The translations under genes and the position numbers were made by a program. Positions 35,729-44,814 of a stretch of 64,000 nt of DNA are shown here, piece by piece (within the stretch, counting starts at the first letter, position 1; each line of letters begins with the position of its first letter). The notes under the pieces are model-generated. The model was not told the DNA's origin. It ran no database searches and worked only from the letters and a program-made list of their open reading frames with translations. The stretch comes from Dictyobacter formicarum (GTDB lineage: Bacteria; Chloroflexota; Ktedonobacteria; Ktedonobacterales; Ktedonobacteraceae): positions 114,222 to 178,221 of the forward strand of contig NZ_BNJJ01000019.1 of NCBI RefSeq assembly GCF_016587435.1, given 5' to 3'.

Positions 35729-36961
35729 CTATGAGATCTCTTTCCCTTGCAGAGCATCCAATAGCTCGCGCAAGAATAGCTCGGCATCCGTGACCAGGCC
35801 AGCCGCCTGGAAGCTGCCGCGGTCGGCCAGTTTGGTGACCACTGACTGATTGATGTCCACTACCACTGTGCGTACATGGGCTGGCAGCAGATTGCCGGTC
35901 GCGATGGCGTGCAACATTGAGGCTACCATGATAGCCATTTCAACGCCCTGGACCTCTTCGCGCATGCGAGCCTGAGCCTGCTGCATATCTGAGATCACGC
36001 CAGGCATTGGGCCATCATCGCGTACCGAGCCAGCCAGAACCATGGGAATGTGATGCTGGTGGGCTTCATACGTAATGCCGTCGCGCAACAGCCCGGCTTC
36101 AATGGCCTTTTCGATCGAGCCAACAGCGCGGATAGCATTAATGGCGCGCAAATGATTGCGGTGTCCGCCTTCAACCTGCTCGCCGCTCTTCAGGTTAACA
36201 CCCAGGGAGGTTCCAAACAGCGCCGACTCGACATCATGGGTGATTATTGCATTGCCTCCAAAGATGACCTGGACGTAGCCCATGCGGATCAACTCGGCGA
36301 CATAGCGGCCAGCACCTGTGTGAATGACGGCCGGTCCTAGTACGAAGAGTACCTTACCATTGCGAGCACGTACCTCGCGCATCTGGCGGGCTATATTGTG
36401 GATGGCGAGCACCTTGGCTTTTTCAGACGAGACATCGCTCTGCATAAAAGCAAAAGCGTCGCGCTCACGTTCACGCGCATATGGCTGCACGCGAATACCA
36501 TCATGTCCAATTACAACTTCCTCACCGACCTGCACCTCATGCATTGGACGGCAGAAAGCCCGGTTATGCTCACGATCAACCGCGATCGCCACGTCCATTT
36601 CAATGTGCTCAACATTGATCCACTGTCCATTCAAGCGTACCTGTGTTGGCAGATTCGTCGTAGAGTAGAATTTGGATGGCAGGACCCCTGCCTGCTCGAC
36701 ACGTGCTGTATGCACATCATCGGCGTGCAAGAGGACCGCGCCAAGTTGCTGGAGTTCTGAAATAATGCGTTCAAGTATTTCATCATTCGGTGCTGAGACC
36801 TTGAGACGCACATAGCTGGTGTCATTTTTTGTTGCTCCAACCTGCATCTCCTCAACATCAAAATTGCCACCACGATCCATAATCGTATCCCAGGCCCGTG
36901 GCAACGTCCAAGAGTCGATTATGTGTCCACTCATCTCTATTACTTCATGTACGGTATGCAT
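35729..36961 (-). CDS. TIGR00300 (LOR/SDH) family protein, archaeal-type ornithine cyclodeaminase-like
   Basis: 410 aa. N-terminal SGHIIDSWTLPRAWDTIMDRGGNFDVEEM is the characteristic opening of the TIGR00300/LOR-SDH family, and the C-terminal part (GKVLFVLGPAVIHTGAGRYVAELIRMGYVQVIFGGNAIITHDVE) is its nucleotide-binding region. Some archaeal members convert ornithine to proline, and the domain is also fused to arginine dihydrolase in cyanobacteria. The activity here is inferred from family only. ATG 36961 is used; GTG 36970 and an internal ATG before SGHI are alternatives, since no clear RBS decides. Convergent with the WYL regulator. Confidence 0.75.
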   Translation of the reverse strand: MHTVHEVIEMSGHIIDSWTLPRAWDTIMDRGGNFDVEEMQVGATKNDTSYVRLKVSAPNDEILERIISELQQLGAVLLHADDVHTARVEQAGVLPSKFYSTTNLPTQVRLNGQWINVEHIEMDVAIAVDREHNRAFCRPMHEVQVGEEVVIGHDGIRVQPYARERERDAFAFMQSDVSSEKAKVLAIHNIARQMREVRARNGKVLFVLGPAVIHTGAGRYVAELIRMGYVQVIFGGNAIITHDVESALFGTSLGVNLKSGEQVEGGHRNHLRAINAIRAVGSIEKAIEAGLLRDGITYEAHQHHIPMVLAGSVRDDGPMPGVISDMQQAQARMREEVQGVEMAIMVASMLHAIATGNLLPAHVRTVVVDINQSVVTKLADRGSFQAAGLVTDAELFLRELLDALQGKEIS

Positions 36962-37220
36962 TGCTTGCACTCACTTTTCTTTACAACACTATCGATGGAG
37001 CTATAGTCTTGCTGCCTAGTGTATGCGGCCTGTGCATGAATGTCAATTGCTATTCATCTGTTTATACCATGCCAGGTAATTACACGGACAATGGGACATT
37101 TGCACCGTGCACTTTTGCTCGACAAGTAATATATTTGTTCTTAATAGAAACAATACATTTTTGCTTGCTAATTGACTAATATAATTTCTTTATATATTTA
37201 AAGAAGAAAGAAGGCCAATT

Positions 37221-37319
37221 ATGTCTCTGCATCTTTCAAAGACCACCTGGTTTACCATGATTGTAACGATGCACATCTTTATTCTATTAAACCTGTTGGT
37301 CTCGGCTCTACTTGGCTAG
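37221..37319 (+). CDS. Candidate 32-residue membrane peptide
   Basis: ATG 37221 with AAGG 6 bases upstream opens a 32-codon frame ending at TAG 37317-37319. It reads MSLHLSKTTWFTMIVTMHIF then ILLNLLVSALLG, one clear membrane helix after a short polar N-terminus. The upstream 80 bases are AT-rich with TATAAT-like text (for example ..ACTAATATAATTTC). Resembles small membrane proteins that modulate transporters or sensor kinases, but nothing links it to a partner. Could be a chance frame. Confidence 0.4.
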   Translation: MSLHLSKTTWFTMIVTMHIFILLNLLVSALLG

Positions 37320-37399
37320 AGTATCAGCGCAGTCATCTTCAGCATCCTGCGCAAAAAGCATGGGGTTGCTGCCTCTCTTTGATGCTGTTGGGCTGTGTT

Positions 37400-37963
37400 T
37401 TACTTGCCCTGGCCGATGGGGCAGATAGGCTGATAGATGCAGGCGCGGCACTTGGTGGCTTTCTGTTTTTGCAGCGCGGGAGGCATTTCGGCGCTGCTCA
37501 GGTCCATTTGTTTGAGGTGGCGCAAGACTTTCTTGCGCAGGGCAGGCGTGTATTCGATCGGGAACTCGCGATCAGTGTAGCGTAAGATGCCATAGGCAGG
37601 TGGTTCCTCGGCGTACTCTTCAAGGATGAGGCAGTAGGTGGCGACCTGGAGTACGTGATGGCTGGCAGGCGTCATGGTATTTTGCGCCACTGGCTTGATA
37701 TCCACTGGCAGCAGGCGATTATCTGGCAATTTAACGATGTAGGCCGGTTTCCCTACCAGGGAATACGCATCCGAGGTGATGGGCTCACCCAACCCATCAA
37801 CATTTTCATACATCAATTCACCAAAGGGTAGTCCGAGGGCCTGGTGGCGCTCGCGCACCAGTTTTTCACGCTGCACACGGCGCTCATTAAAGAGCAGCGC
37901 AAAACAGGCGACAGAGAACAGAAGTAGCCCCATGCCTGCGGCAAAGAGTATCTCCCCAAACAT
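37400..37963 (-). CDS. Membrane-anchored Cas4-like protein, C-terminal half
   Basis: 187 aa. One membrane segment at residues 5-26, then a PD-(D/E)XK-type region: LLPVDIK (88-90 DIK), SHHVLQVATYCLILEE (Q106, Y110). It ends with KCRACIYQPICP, the three-Cys C-terminal signature of Cas4 (C172, C175, C181). The usual motif II acid (G-R-x-D) reads GKPAY, so one metal ligand is missing. The first Cys of the Cas4 iron-sulfur cluster is absent here but present in the upstream neighbour (38009-38434). Stop-to-start spacing is 45 bases, same strand. No CRISPR array or cas1/cas2 nearby. Confidence 0.65.
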   Translation of the reverse strand: MFGEILFAAGMGLLLFSVACFALLFNERRVQREKLVRERHQALGLPFGELMYENVDGLGEPITSDAYSLVGKPAYIVKLPDNRLLPVDIKPVAQNTMTPASHHVLQVATYCLILEEYAEEPPAYGILRYTDREFPIEYTPALRKKVLRHLKQMDLSSAEMPPALQKQKATKCRACIYQPICPIGQGK

Positions 37964-38008
37964 ATTGTGCTTAGATCCTTCCGTACCTGTTATGCGTCAT
38001 AGGTGTAC

Positions 38009-38434
38009 TCATTTTAAAAATAAAGTAGCTACAGATAGTCCAACCAGCACAATGCCGAAGCCCAGCGTCACCAGCGCCAGCGCCAGCAGACGACGCACTT
38101 TAGGATGGCTCTCAACCACCTCTTCGTATTCCTCTTCAAGTGCCTCGTCATCCATCTCTGGCAATTGCTTGGCGGTGTGAAAATCATGCTCAAAGGCGCC
38201 CCTGCGTACCAGGATCTGTTCGATGACCTGGTAATCAGGAACCTCAGGAGCCTGCGAGCCATATTCCTGCTCTATCTCGACCATTTGCGCGAAGAGTTCA
38301 TCATTATCCGCGTGAACGACCGGGTCATACTGTTCATGCCACCAGACGAGAGGACAATACTCATATTGCGCAATTTCTTTGGCGCTATAGGTGCGTTTAT
38401 AAGCAACTGCATTGTGCTGGTTTTGGTTTGGCAT
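38009..38434 (-). CDS. Membrane-anchored Cas4-like protein, N-terminal half
   Basis: 141 aa. Residues 15-37 (TYSAKEIAQYEYCPLVWWHEQY) match the N-terminal Cas4/Dna2 motif in which a YCP Cys starts the iron-sulfur cluster. A helical acidic middle follows (RRGAFEHDFH, EMDDEALEEEYEEVVE). The protein ends in one membrane helix (about 117-140, ALALVTLGFGIVLVGLSVATLFL). It stops where a Cas4 would enter its nuclease core, and the next gene starts with a membrane helix followed by that core. It lies 17 bases after an HD hydrolase gene, so the three are likely one operon. Confidence 0.6.
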   Translation of the reverse strand: MPNQNQHNAVAYKRTYSAKEIAQYEYCPLVWWHEQYDPVVHADNDELFAQMVEIEQEYGSQAPEVPDYQVIEQILVRRGAFEHDFHTAKQLPEMDDEALEEEYEEVVESHPKVRRLLALALVTLGFGIVLVGLSVATLFLK

Positions 38435-38451
38435 AGTGTTTTTACTCGGGC

Positions 38452-39051
38452 TTAGCGAGCCGCCTCTTGCCGTGTTTCTTCCGCCGTCCCGGCTAGACCC
38501 AGCGTATCGGCGTTCTCCGTCATGGCCTGGATGACGAAGGCAATATGCTCATTCAAATCAACGTTTAGCTCTTCGGCACCCTTCACCAGATCTTCACGAT
38601 TGACGCCAGCCGCGAAGCCTTTGGATTTCATTTTCTTGCGTACCGACGATACTTCCAATCCCTGAATACTCTTATTCGGTCTTACCAGCGTGGTAGCTGT
38701 AATCATACCGGTGATCTCATCACAGGCATAGAGTCCCCTGGAAAGCAGATCTGTGCGTGGATGGGTGTCCGCATTTAAGTCATTGTGGGCCAGGATGGCA
38801 TAGATAATACGCTCGTCATAGCCGTCCGCGCGTAGCCACTCGGCCGCCACTCTGGTATGCTCATGCAGATCTGGATACTCTTCATAATCGCAATCATGTA
38901 GTAATCCAGTCATTGCCCAGAGCTCTTCATCCTCACCATATTTGCGTGCATAAGCGCGCATAGCGGCTTCAACCGACAGCATATGTTTTTGTAAACTCTC
39001 ATTTTTTACATGGCTTGTCATTAACGTGTATGCATCATTACGTGTTGGCAT
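38452..39051 (-). CDS. HD-domain phosphohydrolase
   Basis: 199 aa from ATG 39051, preceded by GAGGGAAAC. HD motifs are visible: H of SLQKHMLSVEAAMRAYARKYG, LLHDCDYEEYP (HD), HEHTRVAAEWLRADGYDE, ILAHND and a late D in ACDEITGMI. The sequence matches the family of small HDIG proteins that hydrolyse phosphate esters or nucleotides; substrate unknown. First gene of a probable operon with the two Cas4-like halves (17 and 45 base gaps). Upstream extension to 39204 is open but has no start signal. Confidence 0.8.
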   Translation of the reverse strand: MPTRNDAYTLMTSHVKNESLQKHMLSVEAAMRAYARKYGEDEELWAMTGLLHDCDYEEYPDLHEHTRVAAEWLRADGYDERIIYAILAHNDLNADTHPRTDLLSRGLYACDEITGMITATTLVRPNKSIQGLEVSSVRKKMKSKGFAAGVNREDLVKGAEELNVDLNEHIAFVIQAMTENADTLGLAGTAEETRQEAAR

Positions 39052-39278
39052 TGTTTCCCTCTTACTACATACAAGTGCGGCAAATTTTGCCTCTATTATA
39101 GCATAGCTCTGTGAGGCCTTGTGGAGGAATCCCACGCCTCTTTGGCAAATAGAAGCAGTTATATGCCTGGTTCCTTTGTCTGGTAGGAAGGCTTTACCAA
39201 TCATGCTATGATGGTCTATAGTCCCATTGGTTTCAGGATTGATAGAATTCTAGCACGCTTGAATGAAGGAACATTACT

Positions 39279-40331
39279 ATGCTACATATCGATGCAAAAC
39301 CCATAGATCTTCACCTGATCACCCCCTTTCGTATTGCGCGTGGGGTGCAGCACACGGCCTCGAATGTGGTGGTGGAGGTGAAGCATGATGAGGCGGTTGG
39401 CTATGGTGAAGCGGCTCCCAGCAAATACTATGGTGAAAGTGCCGAAACTGTCATGGCCTGCATTGCCATGTTCGCCGGCAATCTGGGGGATGATCCATTT
39501 TTAATTGAAGAGATTATACAGCGCCTCGACAAGGTTATTCGCCTGCACCCCTCTGCCAAGGCAGCAGTGGATATGGCGATCTATGATATTGTGGGCAAGA
39601 TGCTTGGCGTGCCTGTCTACAAGCTGTTGGGTTTAAATCCCACGCATACTCCCCGTACCTCCTTTACTATTGGCCTGGATACGCCAGCTGAAATGGCCAA
39701 GAAGGCTTTGCTGGCCCAGGATTATCCTATTTTGAAAATCAAGGTTGGCACCAGGCACGACATTGAGATCCTTAAGGCGATTCGTGATGTCACTTCTGCT
39801 GTAATCAGGGTGGATGCCAATGCGGGTTGGACGCCTAAGGAGGCGATCAAAAATATCAATGCGATTGCTCAATATAATATTGAATTTGTCGAGCAGCCGG
39901 TGCCCGCCCATGATCTGGCCGGTTTGAAGCTGGTGCGGGATAATGTGTCTTTGCCGATTATTGCCGATGAGAGCTGTGTTACCATCGAGGATCTGCCACG
40001 CTTAAGCGAGTGTGTGGATGGGGTGAACTTTAAGTTGATGAAAAACGGTGGTATCTCCAATGTGCTCAAGATGATCCATGTGGCGCGGGCCTACAATTTG
40101 CGTACCATGCTGGGCTGTATGATCGAGAGCTCGCTGGCAATTACTGCCGCTGCCCATCTGACGCCGCTGGTTGATTACGCTGACCTGGATGGGCATCTGC
40201 TGATCAGCGATGATCCTTTTACCGGTGTGGCTGTGGAGCGAGGTAAGCTGGTCTTGCCCAATCGGCCCGGCCTGGGTGTGGGTTCGCGCTCCAACAATTA
40301 TAGTAGCTCTGAGCAGCGGGAAAATAAATAA
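39279..40331 (+). CDS. Dipeptide epimerase / N-acyl amino acid racemase of the enolase superfamily
   Basis: 350 aa. Capping domain followed by the barrel with the catalytic pattern of L-Ala-D/L-Glu epimerases: K-x-K in ILKIKVG, metal ligands in RVDANAGWT, FVEQPV and IADESC, and the second Lys in NFKLMKNGG. Epimerases of this type act on dipeptides from cell-wall recycling or on N-acetyl-glutamate. A DUF1611 gene, the usual genomic partner of this subfamily, is 3.3 kb away on the opposite strand with amtB between. The start ATG 39279 follows GAAGGA. Confidence 0.88.
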   Translation: MLHIDAKPIDLHLITPFRIARGVQHTASNVVVEVKHDEAVGYGEAAPSKYYGESAETVMACIAMFAGNLGDDPFLIEEIIQRLDKVIRLHPSAKAAVDMAIYDIVGKMLGVPVYKLLGLNPTHTPRTSFTIGLDTPAEMAKKALLAQDYPILKIKVGTRHDIEILKAIRDVTSAVIRVDANAGWTPKEAIKNINAIAQYNIEFVEQPVPAHDLAGLKLVRDNVSLPIIADESCVTIEDLPRLSECVDGVNFKLMKNGGISNVLKMIHVARAYNLRTMLGCMIESSLAITAAAHLTPLVDYADLDGHLLISDDPFTGVAVERGKLVLPNRPGLGVGSRSNNYSSSEQRENK

Positions 40332-40484
40332 ACTATTTGATCACCATGCGTGCAGATTTTGTGCGAATCTGCACGCATCTTCATGTCTGTCTACAGTTAT
40401 GGTATGCTGTTACAGATACGGATTTGAACGTTTGATCAATCGTTTGCGACAGTTATAGCATAAAATAAAAGGTTGCTTGATACG

Positions 40485-41158
40485 ATGAATAGCAAGTCTA
40501 CGCAGAGTGACGCCCTCATTCGTCCACCTCGCTTGCCGAGGAAAGCCCTGGGACGCGATATTGCGGGGGATATGTACAATATCATGAACGCTATACGTCC
40601 CTGGCCCTTACTAATGTCAATCTCGCCAATCAGGTCGCGGCCCACCCGGCTTTTGTGGAGACCTCTTTCCAGCAAGCTGTGCTCTCTAACACCGAGTTTG
40701 AAGAGATGCATCTGGATGATGTGCGCTTTAACTCCTGTGATTTTGCCACTGCGGTCTGGTATAAGACCGTCTGGCATCGCGTTGAGCTGGTAGGGTGTCG
40801 TATGACTGGCTTTATGGCGGGCGAAGCTTATTTGCAGGATGTGCTATTTAAAGATTGCTTGCTCAGCCTGGCCCAGTTGCGTTTTTCTACCATGAAGTCG
40901 GTGCGCTTTGAGCATTGCGACTTGAGTGAGGTTGATCTCTTAGAGGCTGATCTGTCTGACGTGAGCTTTGTAGATTGTAATCTGCGTCAGGCCGAGTTGA
41001 CTGGTACCCGGTTGGCTGGCGTCGACTTGAGTACGTGTATCATTGATGGAGCGCGTCTAGGAGCCAAAGAGTTGCGCGGTGCTACCTTAAATCTCCCGCA
41101 GGCACTGGCCCTGGTTGAATCGATGGGAATTACCATTCAAACGAACTCCGCGTCTTGA
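40485..41158 (+). pseudogene. Pentapeptide-repeat protein gene interrupted by a frameshift
   Basis: A frame opens at ATG 40485 (MNSKSTQSDALIRPPRLPRK...) and reads well to about 40585 (..RDIAGDMYN). The matching continuation, HERYTSLALTNVNLANQ, then METSFQQAVLSNTEFEEMHLDD and a long series of pentapeptide repeats, is in another frame to 41158. Removing two bases (an AT in AATATCATG near 40582) would join them as DMYNHERYTS. The C-terminal 167 residues remain open from GTG 40655, but the N-terminus is lost. This is either a recent mutation or a sequence error. Pentapeptide proteins fold as right-handed beta-helices with varied roles. Confidence 0.75.
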
Positions 41159-41186
41159 GGTGGCTGCACTTCTATGTGGCATAAAA

Positions 41187-41244
41187 ATGAGGAAAATCCT
41201 GCAATTGACTGCTCCGCACAGCGATGATGCTGGATTTTCCTCAT
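41187..41244. repeat. 13-bp perfect inverted repeat
   Basis: ATGAGGAAAATCC (41187-41199) and GGATTTTCCTCAT (41232-41244) flank 32 bases, 28 bases after the pentapeptide gene. No T run follows, so a terminator role is uncertain; it may act as an RNA 3'-end hairpin or be a remnant of a small mobile repeat. Confidence 0.5.
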
Positions 41245-41981
41245 CAGCATGAGTGTTTTGTAGCACTTCACAACATTGTGTACCACAATTTCCACTCCTC
41301 CGAAGAAGACCTAAGCCCATGGTAGCTCAATATTAGCTTTTGTCTGAACTTCGCTCATAGTTACATTATAACTATTAAAAAGCTATAAAGTCAATTATAG
41401 CGAAATAGCTTTATGTGTACTTTGTCTATGAATAATGCAACCATCACAAATGCAGGCCTGGAGTCGCTTCTACTATAGACCTGATCTTAATAGCGCTGCC
41501 CTGTGACTCGATGCAGCGGGTATGAAGATCATCTAAATGCTTGAAAATTGCCTATTTCTTTCGGGGAGATACATAAAGCAGAGCAAGTATACTTCAATTT
41601 ACTGGTTAATTTGCACAATTTTTATCCTTCAATGCTAAAGAATTTCTCAATATTTTGCCGCTTGCTCTAAAAATTGGCTGGGAAGATTTCTGATATTTAT
41701 CAAAAACCTTTCAGCCTCTGGCATATTTTTGTGTAAAGTGCACAAAAACTGGTCCATGTTTTGTGATATATTGGACCTTAAAAGACCTGCTCATTATTTC
41801 TTATACTCTACTCAAGTACGAAATATACAAATGCGGTACATCAATGAAGATATATCCACTCCTCAACTAGAAAAATGTCAATTGGCATTTTTCTATCCTG
41901 TGCTCACAGATGAGAATTTGTCGCCTCCAACTGTTCGAGATATGCTTTATTGATATTTCGACTGAAAGGAATTATTACCCT
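41245..41981. other. AT-rich intergenic region upstream of amtB
   Basis: About 740 bases, AT-rich, without convincing genes. A 74-codon frame at 41729-41953 lacks an RBS and overlaps the amtB leader. Includes many TAGC/GCTA runs near 41330-41410. It probably holds the amtB promoter, but no nitrogen-control site could be identified by eye. Confidence 0.5.
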
Positions 41982-43517
41982 ATGACGACACTTTTACGGG
42001 CTACATGGACGCGCTTCCGCACAAATTTGCGCGACCCGCTCATCCGGCGCAATGTTACTTACTACATGGGGGGCAAACTTTTAGGTTTGACCCTGTTATT
42101 GCTAGCGATGTATTGGTTTATTCCGACTGCTGTACATGCTGCTTCGGGTGCTACGGTGCCGACTCCTGAAATTAATGCAGTGAATACTGTCTGGACGCTG
42201 GTAGCTGCTTTTCTGGTATTTTGTATGCAGGTTGGCTTTGTCATGCTAGAAGCGGGCTTTGCGCGCTCACGTGAATCGGTCAACATTCTGGTTGAGGGTA
42301 TTGCTGACACCTGTATCTGCGGTATTTTGTTCTGGGCCTGGGGCTTTGCGTTTATGTTCGAGCCCGGCACACCCTGGATCGGTACCCAGGGCTTCTTCTT
42401 AAATGGTTTGCCTGCTACTTATATGTCGACAGGTATTCCTCTGCTGGCCTTCTGGGTATTCCAGTTCGCTTTTGCTGATACTGCTTCGACCATCACTTCG
42501 GGCGCGATGATTGGACGTTGCGGATTCTGGGGGGATATTGTTTATAGCATTGGTGTAACTGGATTTATTTATCCGATTATTGGTCACTGGGCCTGGGGTC
42601 CTGATGGCTGGTTGGCTGTACTCAACTTCAAAGACTTTGCTGGCTCGACCGTTGTCCATAGCATTGGTGGTGCGATCTCATTGGCTGGCGCTATGGCGCT
42701 TGGGCCTCGCCTTGGCCGTGTCTTCAAGCGCGATGGCGGTGCTCCACCCCCTGCTCATGATCTGATCATTGGTGCTGTCGGCGGCTTGATCCTCTGGTTC
42801 GGCTGGTATGGTTTCAATCCTGGTAGCACCCTATCGGCCCTGGATACCATTGGTATCGGACGTGTTTCTTTCAACACAACACTGGCTGCTTGTTCTGGTG
42901 GTCTGGTAGCCCTCTTTGTCTCTTACATCCGTTCAAAGAATAAAACCTGGGACCTTGGTTTGACCGTTAATGGCTTCCTGGGAGGCCTGGTGGCCATCAC
43001 CTGTCCCTGCTACTGGGTTGATCCTGTTGGTGCCTTCTTCATTGGCGCGGTGGCGGCCTTTGTCGTGACTTTCGGCCTGGATCTGCTGGAATACCTGCGT
43101 ATCGATGATCCAATTGGAGCGGTCCCTGTGCACCTGTTTGCTGGCATCTGGGGCACCCTCTCGCTGGGCTTATTCGCTACCGGTGCCTTCGGCGCTCCCA
43201 CTCCAACTGGCGCGGACACCAGCGCAGTGATCAGAGGCCTGTTCTACGGCGGAGGTGTGTCCCAGCTTGGATTACAGGCGCTGGGCTCATTTTCAGTCGT
43301 CATTGCGACTCTGGCCGTCTCTCTGGTGATGATGTTTGCTCTCAAGTATGTAGGCATACTGCGTGTCTCCAAAGCTGGCGAGCTTGAGGGCCTGGACCTG
43401 CACGAGCATGGTGCCGTGGCCTATCCCGAATATGCCTTGATGGGTGTGGTACCAGCTTTGACCGGCCATGACGGTGCCGACGAAGTTTCTGCTGCCCCGG
43501 TACTGGCCGAGGATTAG
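41982..43517 (+). CDS. amtB: Ammonium transporter
   Basis: 511 aa. A short basic N-terminus and a signal-like first helix, then about 11 membrane helices of the Amt/Mep/Rh family. Typical text: LVEGIADTCICGILFWAWGFAFMF, FQFAFADTASTITSGAMIGRC, HWAWGPDGWLAVLNFKDFAGSTVVHSIGGA and LILWFGWYGFNPGSTL. The pore His pair is represented by VVHSIGG and VPVHLFAGIWG. ATG 41982 has GAAAGGA 10 bases upstream. No glnK follows, which is the more usual partner. A strong terminator ends the transcript. Neighbours act on amino acids, consistent with nitrogen acquisition. Confidence 0.95.
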   Translation: MTTLLRATWTRFRTNLRDPLIRRNVTYYMGGKLLGLTLLLLAMYWFIPTAVHAASGATVPTPEINAVNTVWTLVAAFLVFCMQVGFVMLEAGFARSRESVNILVEGIADTCICGILFWAWGFAFMFEPGTPWIGTQGFFLNGLPATYMSTGIPLLAFWVFQFAFADTASTITSGAMIGRCGFWGDIVYSIGVTGFIYPIIGHWAWGPDGWLAVLNFKDFAGSTVVHSIGGAISLAGAMALGPRLGRVFKRDGGAPPPAHDLIIGAVGGLILWFGWYGFNPGSTLSALDTIGIGRVSFNTTLAACSGGLVALFVSYIRSKNKTWDLGLTVNGFLGGLVAITCPCYWVDPVGAFFIGAVAAFVVTFGLDLLEYLRIDDPIGAVPVHLFAGIWGTLSLGLFATGAFGAPTPTGADTSAVIRGLFYGGGVSQLGLQALGSFSVVIATLAVSLVMMFALKYVGILRVSKAGELEGLDLHEHGAVAYPEYALMGVVPALTGHDGADEVSAAPVLAED

Positions 43518-43545
43518 ATTGACACTTTTTCTCCTCTTCATCTCT

Positions 43546-43595
43546 ACACAGGTCCCGTTAGAAGAAATGGCTCTTCTAACGGGACCTGTGTTTTT
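43546..43595 (+). terminator. Intrinsic terminator after amtB
   Basis: Perfect 20-bp stem: ACACAGGTCCCGTTAGAAGA (43546-43565) with its complement at 43572-43591, a 6-nt loop, then TTTTT. Located 28 bases after amtB. Confidence 0.92.
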
Positions 43596-43631
43596 ATGTA
43601 TCTGGGATTTGAGTCATTGCTCTCCTGTGGA

Positions 43632-44684
43632 TCAGGCGAAATATTGTTGCAAGGCGTCCATGAGTGGCGCCACCCCAAAGCGGAAGGGATCGGTAACCGG
43701 AAGGCCTGTTTCGTTGTTGATTTGCTTGATGGCTTCGCGTGCTTCCTCTTCGTTGAGATGGTTGGTGATCAACGAGATGCCTACTACTTTGCTGCGGCGC
43801 TCGGGACGTAGCCAGCTTATTGCATCTTCATTGATTTCAATCAGGCGATTTAAGGATGAGAAGAGGCATTGCTCGTAGCCATCGATGGCGGTTTGACCAG
43901 CTTTATGACAAAAGATCAGTGCGTCTGGCATCGAGCCATGTAGCAGACTCAATGTCACCGGTGAATAGCCTGGATGGTTGAGCGCACCCTGGCCCTCGAC
44001 AAAGACCCAATCGTATTGATTGCTGAGATTGAGCACCTGTTCCTCGACCAATCCGGCCGCGAAATCGCTGATCAGACGATCGACCGGCAATCCATTATTG
44101 GCGATCATCATACCTGTCTGACCGGTGGCCAGAAAGGCGCTGGAGAGACCACGCTTCTGCGCTTCTGTGTTGAGATCTAAGGCCGTCGACATTTTGCCGG
44201 AGCCGCAATCAGAGCCCACCAGTAAGATCGTATGGCTTCCCTCGCGATGCGGCGTGAAATCGGCCACGCGCGCCTTTTCGGGCGGGCGGCGCACATCCCA
44301 GATAGTCACTCCGTACTCGGTGGCAGCGGTGCGCAGCTGCTCATCATCGGAGACAAAAGCATGCAGGCCGCTCACTATATTAAGCTTATGCTCAATGGCT
44401 GTTTGCAATTGCCAGCGCCACGCCTCTGGTAAAGCGCCGCCACGTGGCGCGATGCCGATCAGCAGCGTATCTGGTTGGTAGCGGAGGGCTTCATTGATAT
44501 CCTTGACCACCGGAATCCCTTTTCCAACCGGACCCTGTAGAGCCTGGGCCGCATCCATACCGGCGTGCGTGCTATCAATGACGGCAACCGTCGTGTCTGA
44601 CGAATAGCGGATAACGCCGACCGCTGTTTTGGCGGCGTGCCAGCGGAAGGCTCCTTCGGCAAGAATGGCAATTCTACGCATCAT
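43632..44684 (-). CDS. DUF1611 family P-loop protein (DgcN-like)
   Basis: 350 aa. N-terminal Rossmann-like part (RIAILAEGAFRWHAAKTAVGVIRYS) and a C-terminal P-loop domain with VGSDCGSGKMSTALDL and FVEGQGALNHPGYS. The family often sits next to an L-Ala-D/L-Glu-type epimerase, and such pairs have been reported to act as a D-glutamate N-acetyltransferase and an N-acetyl-glutamate racemase. The epimerase gene here is at 39.3-40.3 kb, so a shared role in D-glutamate use is plausible but inferred. Convergent with amtB. GAGG precedes ATG 44684 by 6 bases. Confidence 0.82.
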   Translation of the reverse strand: MMRRIAILAEGAFRWHAAKTAVGVIRYSSDTTVAVIDSTHAGMDAAQALQGPVGKGIPVVKDINEALRYQPDTLLIGIAPRGGALPEAWRWQLQTAIEHKLNIVSGLHAFVSDDEQLRTAATEYGVTIWDVRRPPEKARVADFTPHREGSHTILLVGSDCGSGKMSTALDLNTEAQKRGLSSAFLATGQTGMMIANNGLPVDRLISDFAAGLVEEQVLNLSNQYDWVFVEGQGALNHPGYSPVTLSLLHGSMPDALIFCHKAGQTAIDGYEQCLFSSLNRLIEINEDAISWLRPERRSKVVGISLITNHLNEEEAREAIKQINNETGLPVTDPFRFGVAPLMDALQQYFA

Positions 44685-44814
44685 TTGTACCTCTGCGACT
44701 TCTGATAGAGAAAATATAAATAAGAAAACACATATGTTCTGACTATATTATATCTTTTGCTGGCCGATGCAAGAGGATGATCACGGGATGTATGTAGAAC
44801 TGGCTTCAGACTGA

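Noticed and set aside
37400..38434. CRISPR-Cas locus suggested by Cas4-like motifs
   Set aside because: No repeats with regular spacing and no cas1, cas2 or effector genes in the window.
41729..41953. 74-codon frame upstream of amtB
   Set aside because: Ends beyond the amtB leader start, no RBS, AT-rich codon use unlike its neighbours.
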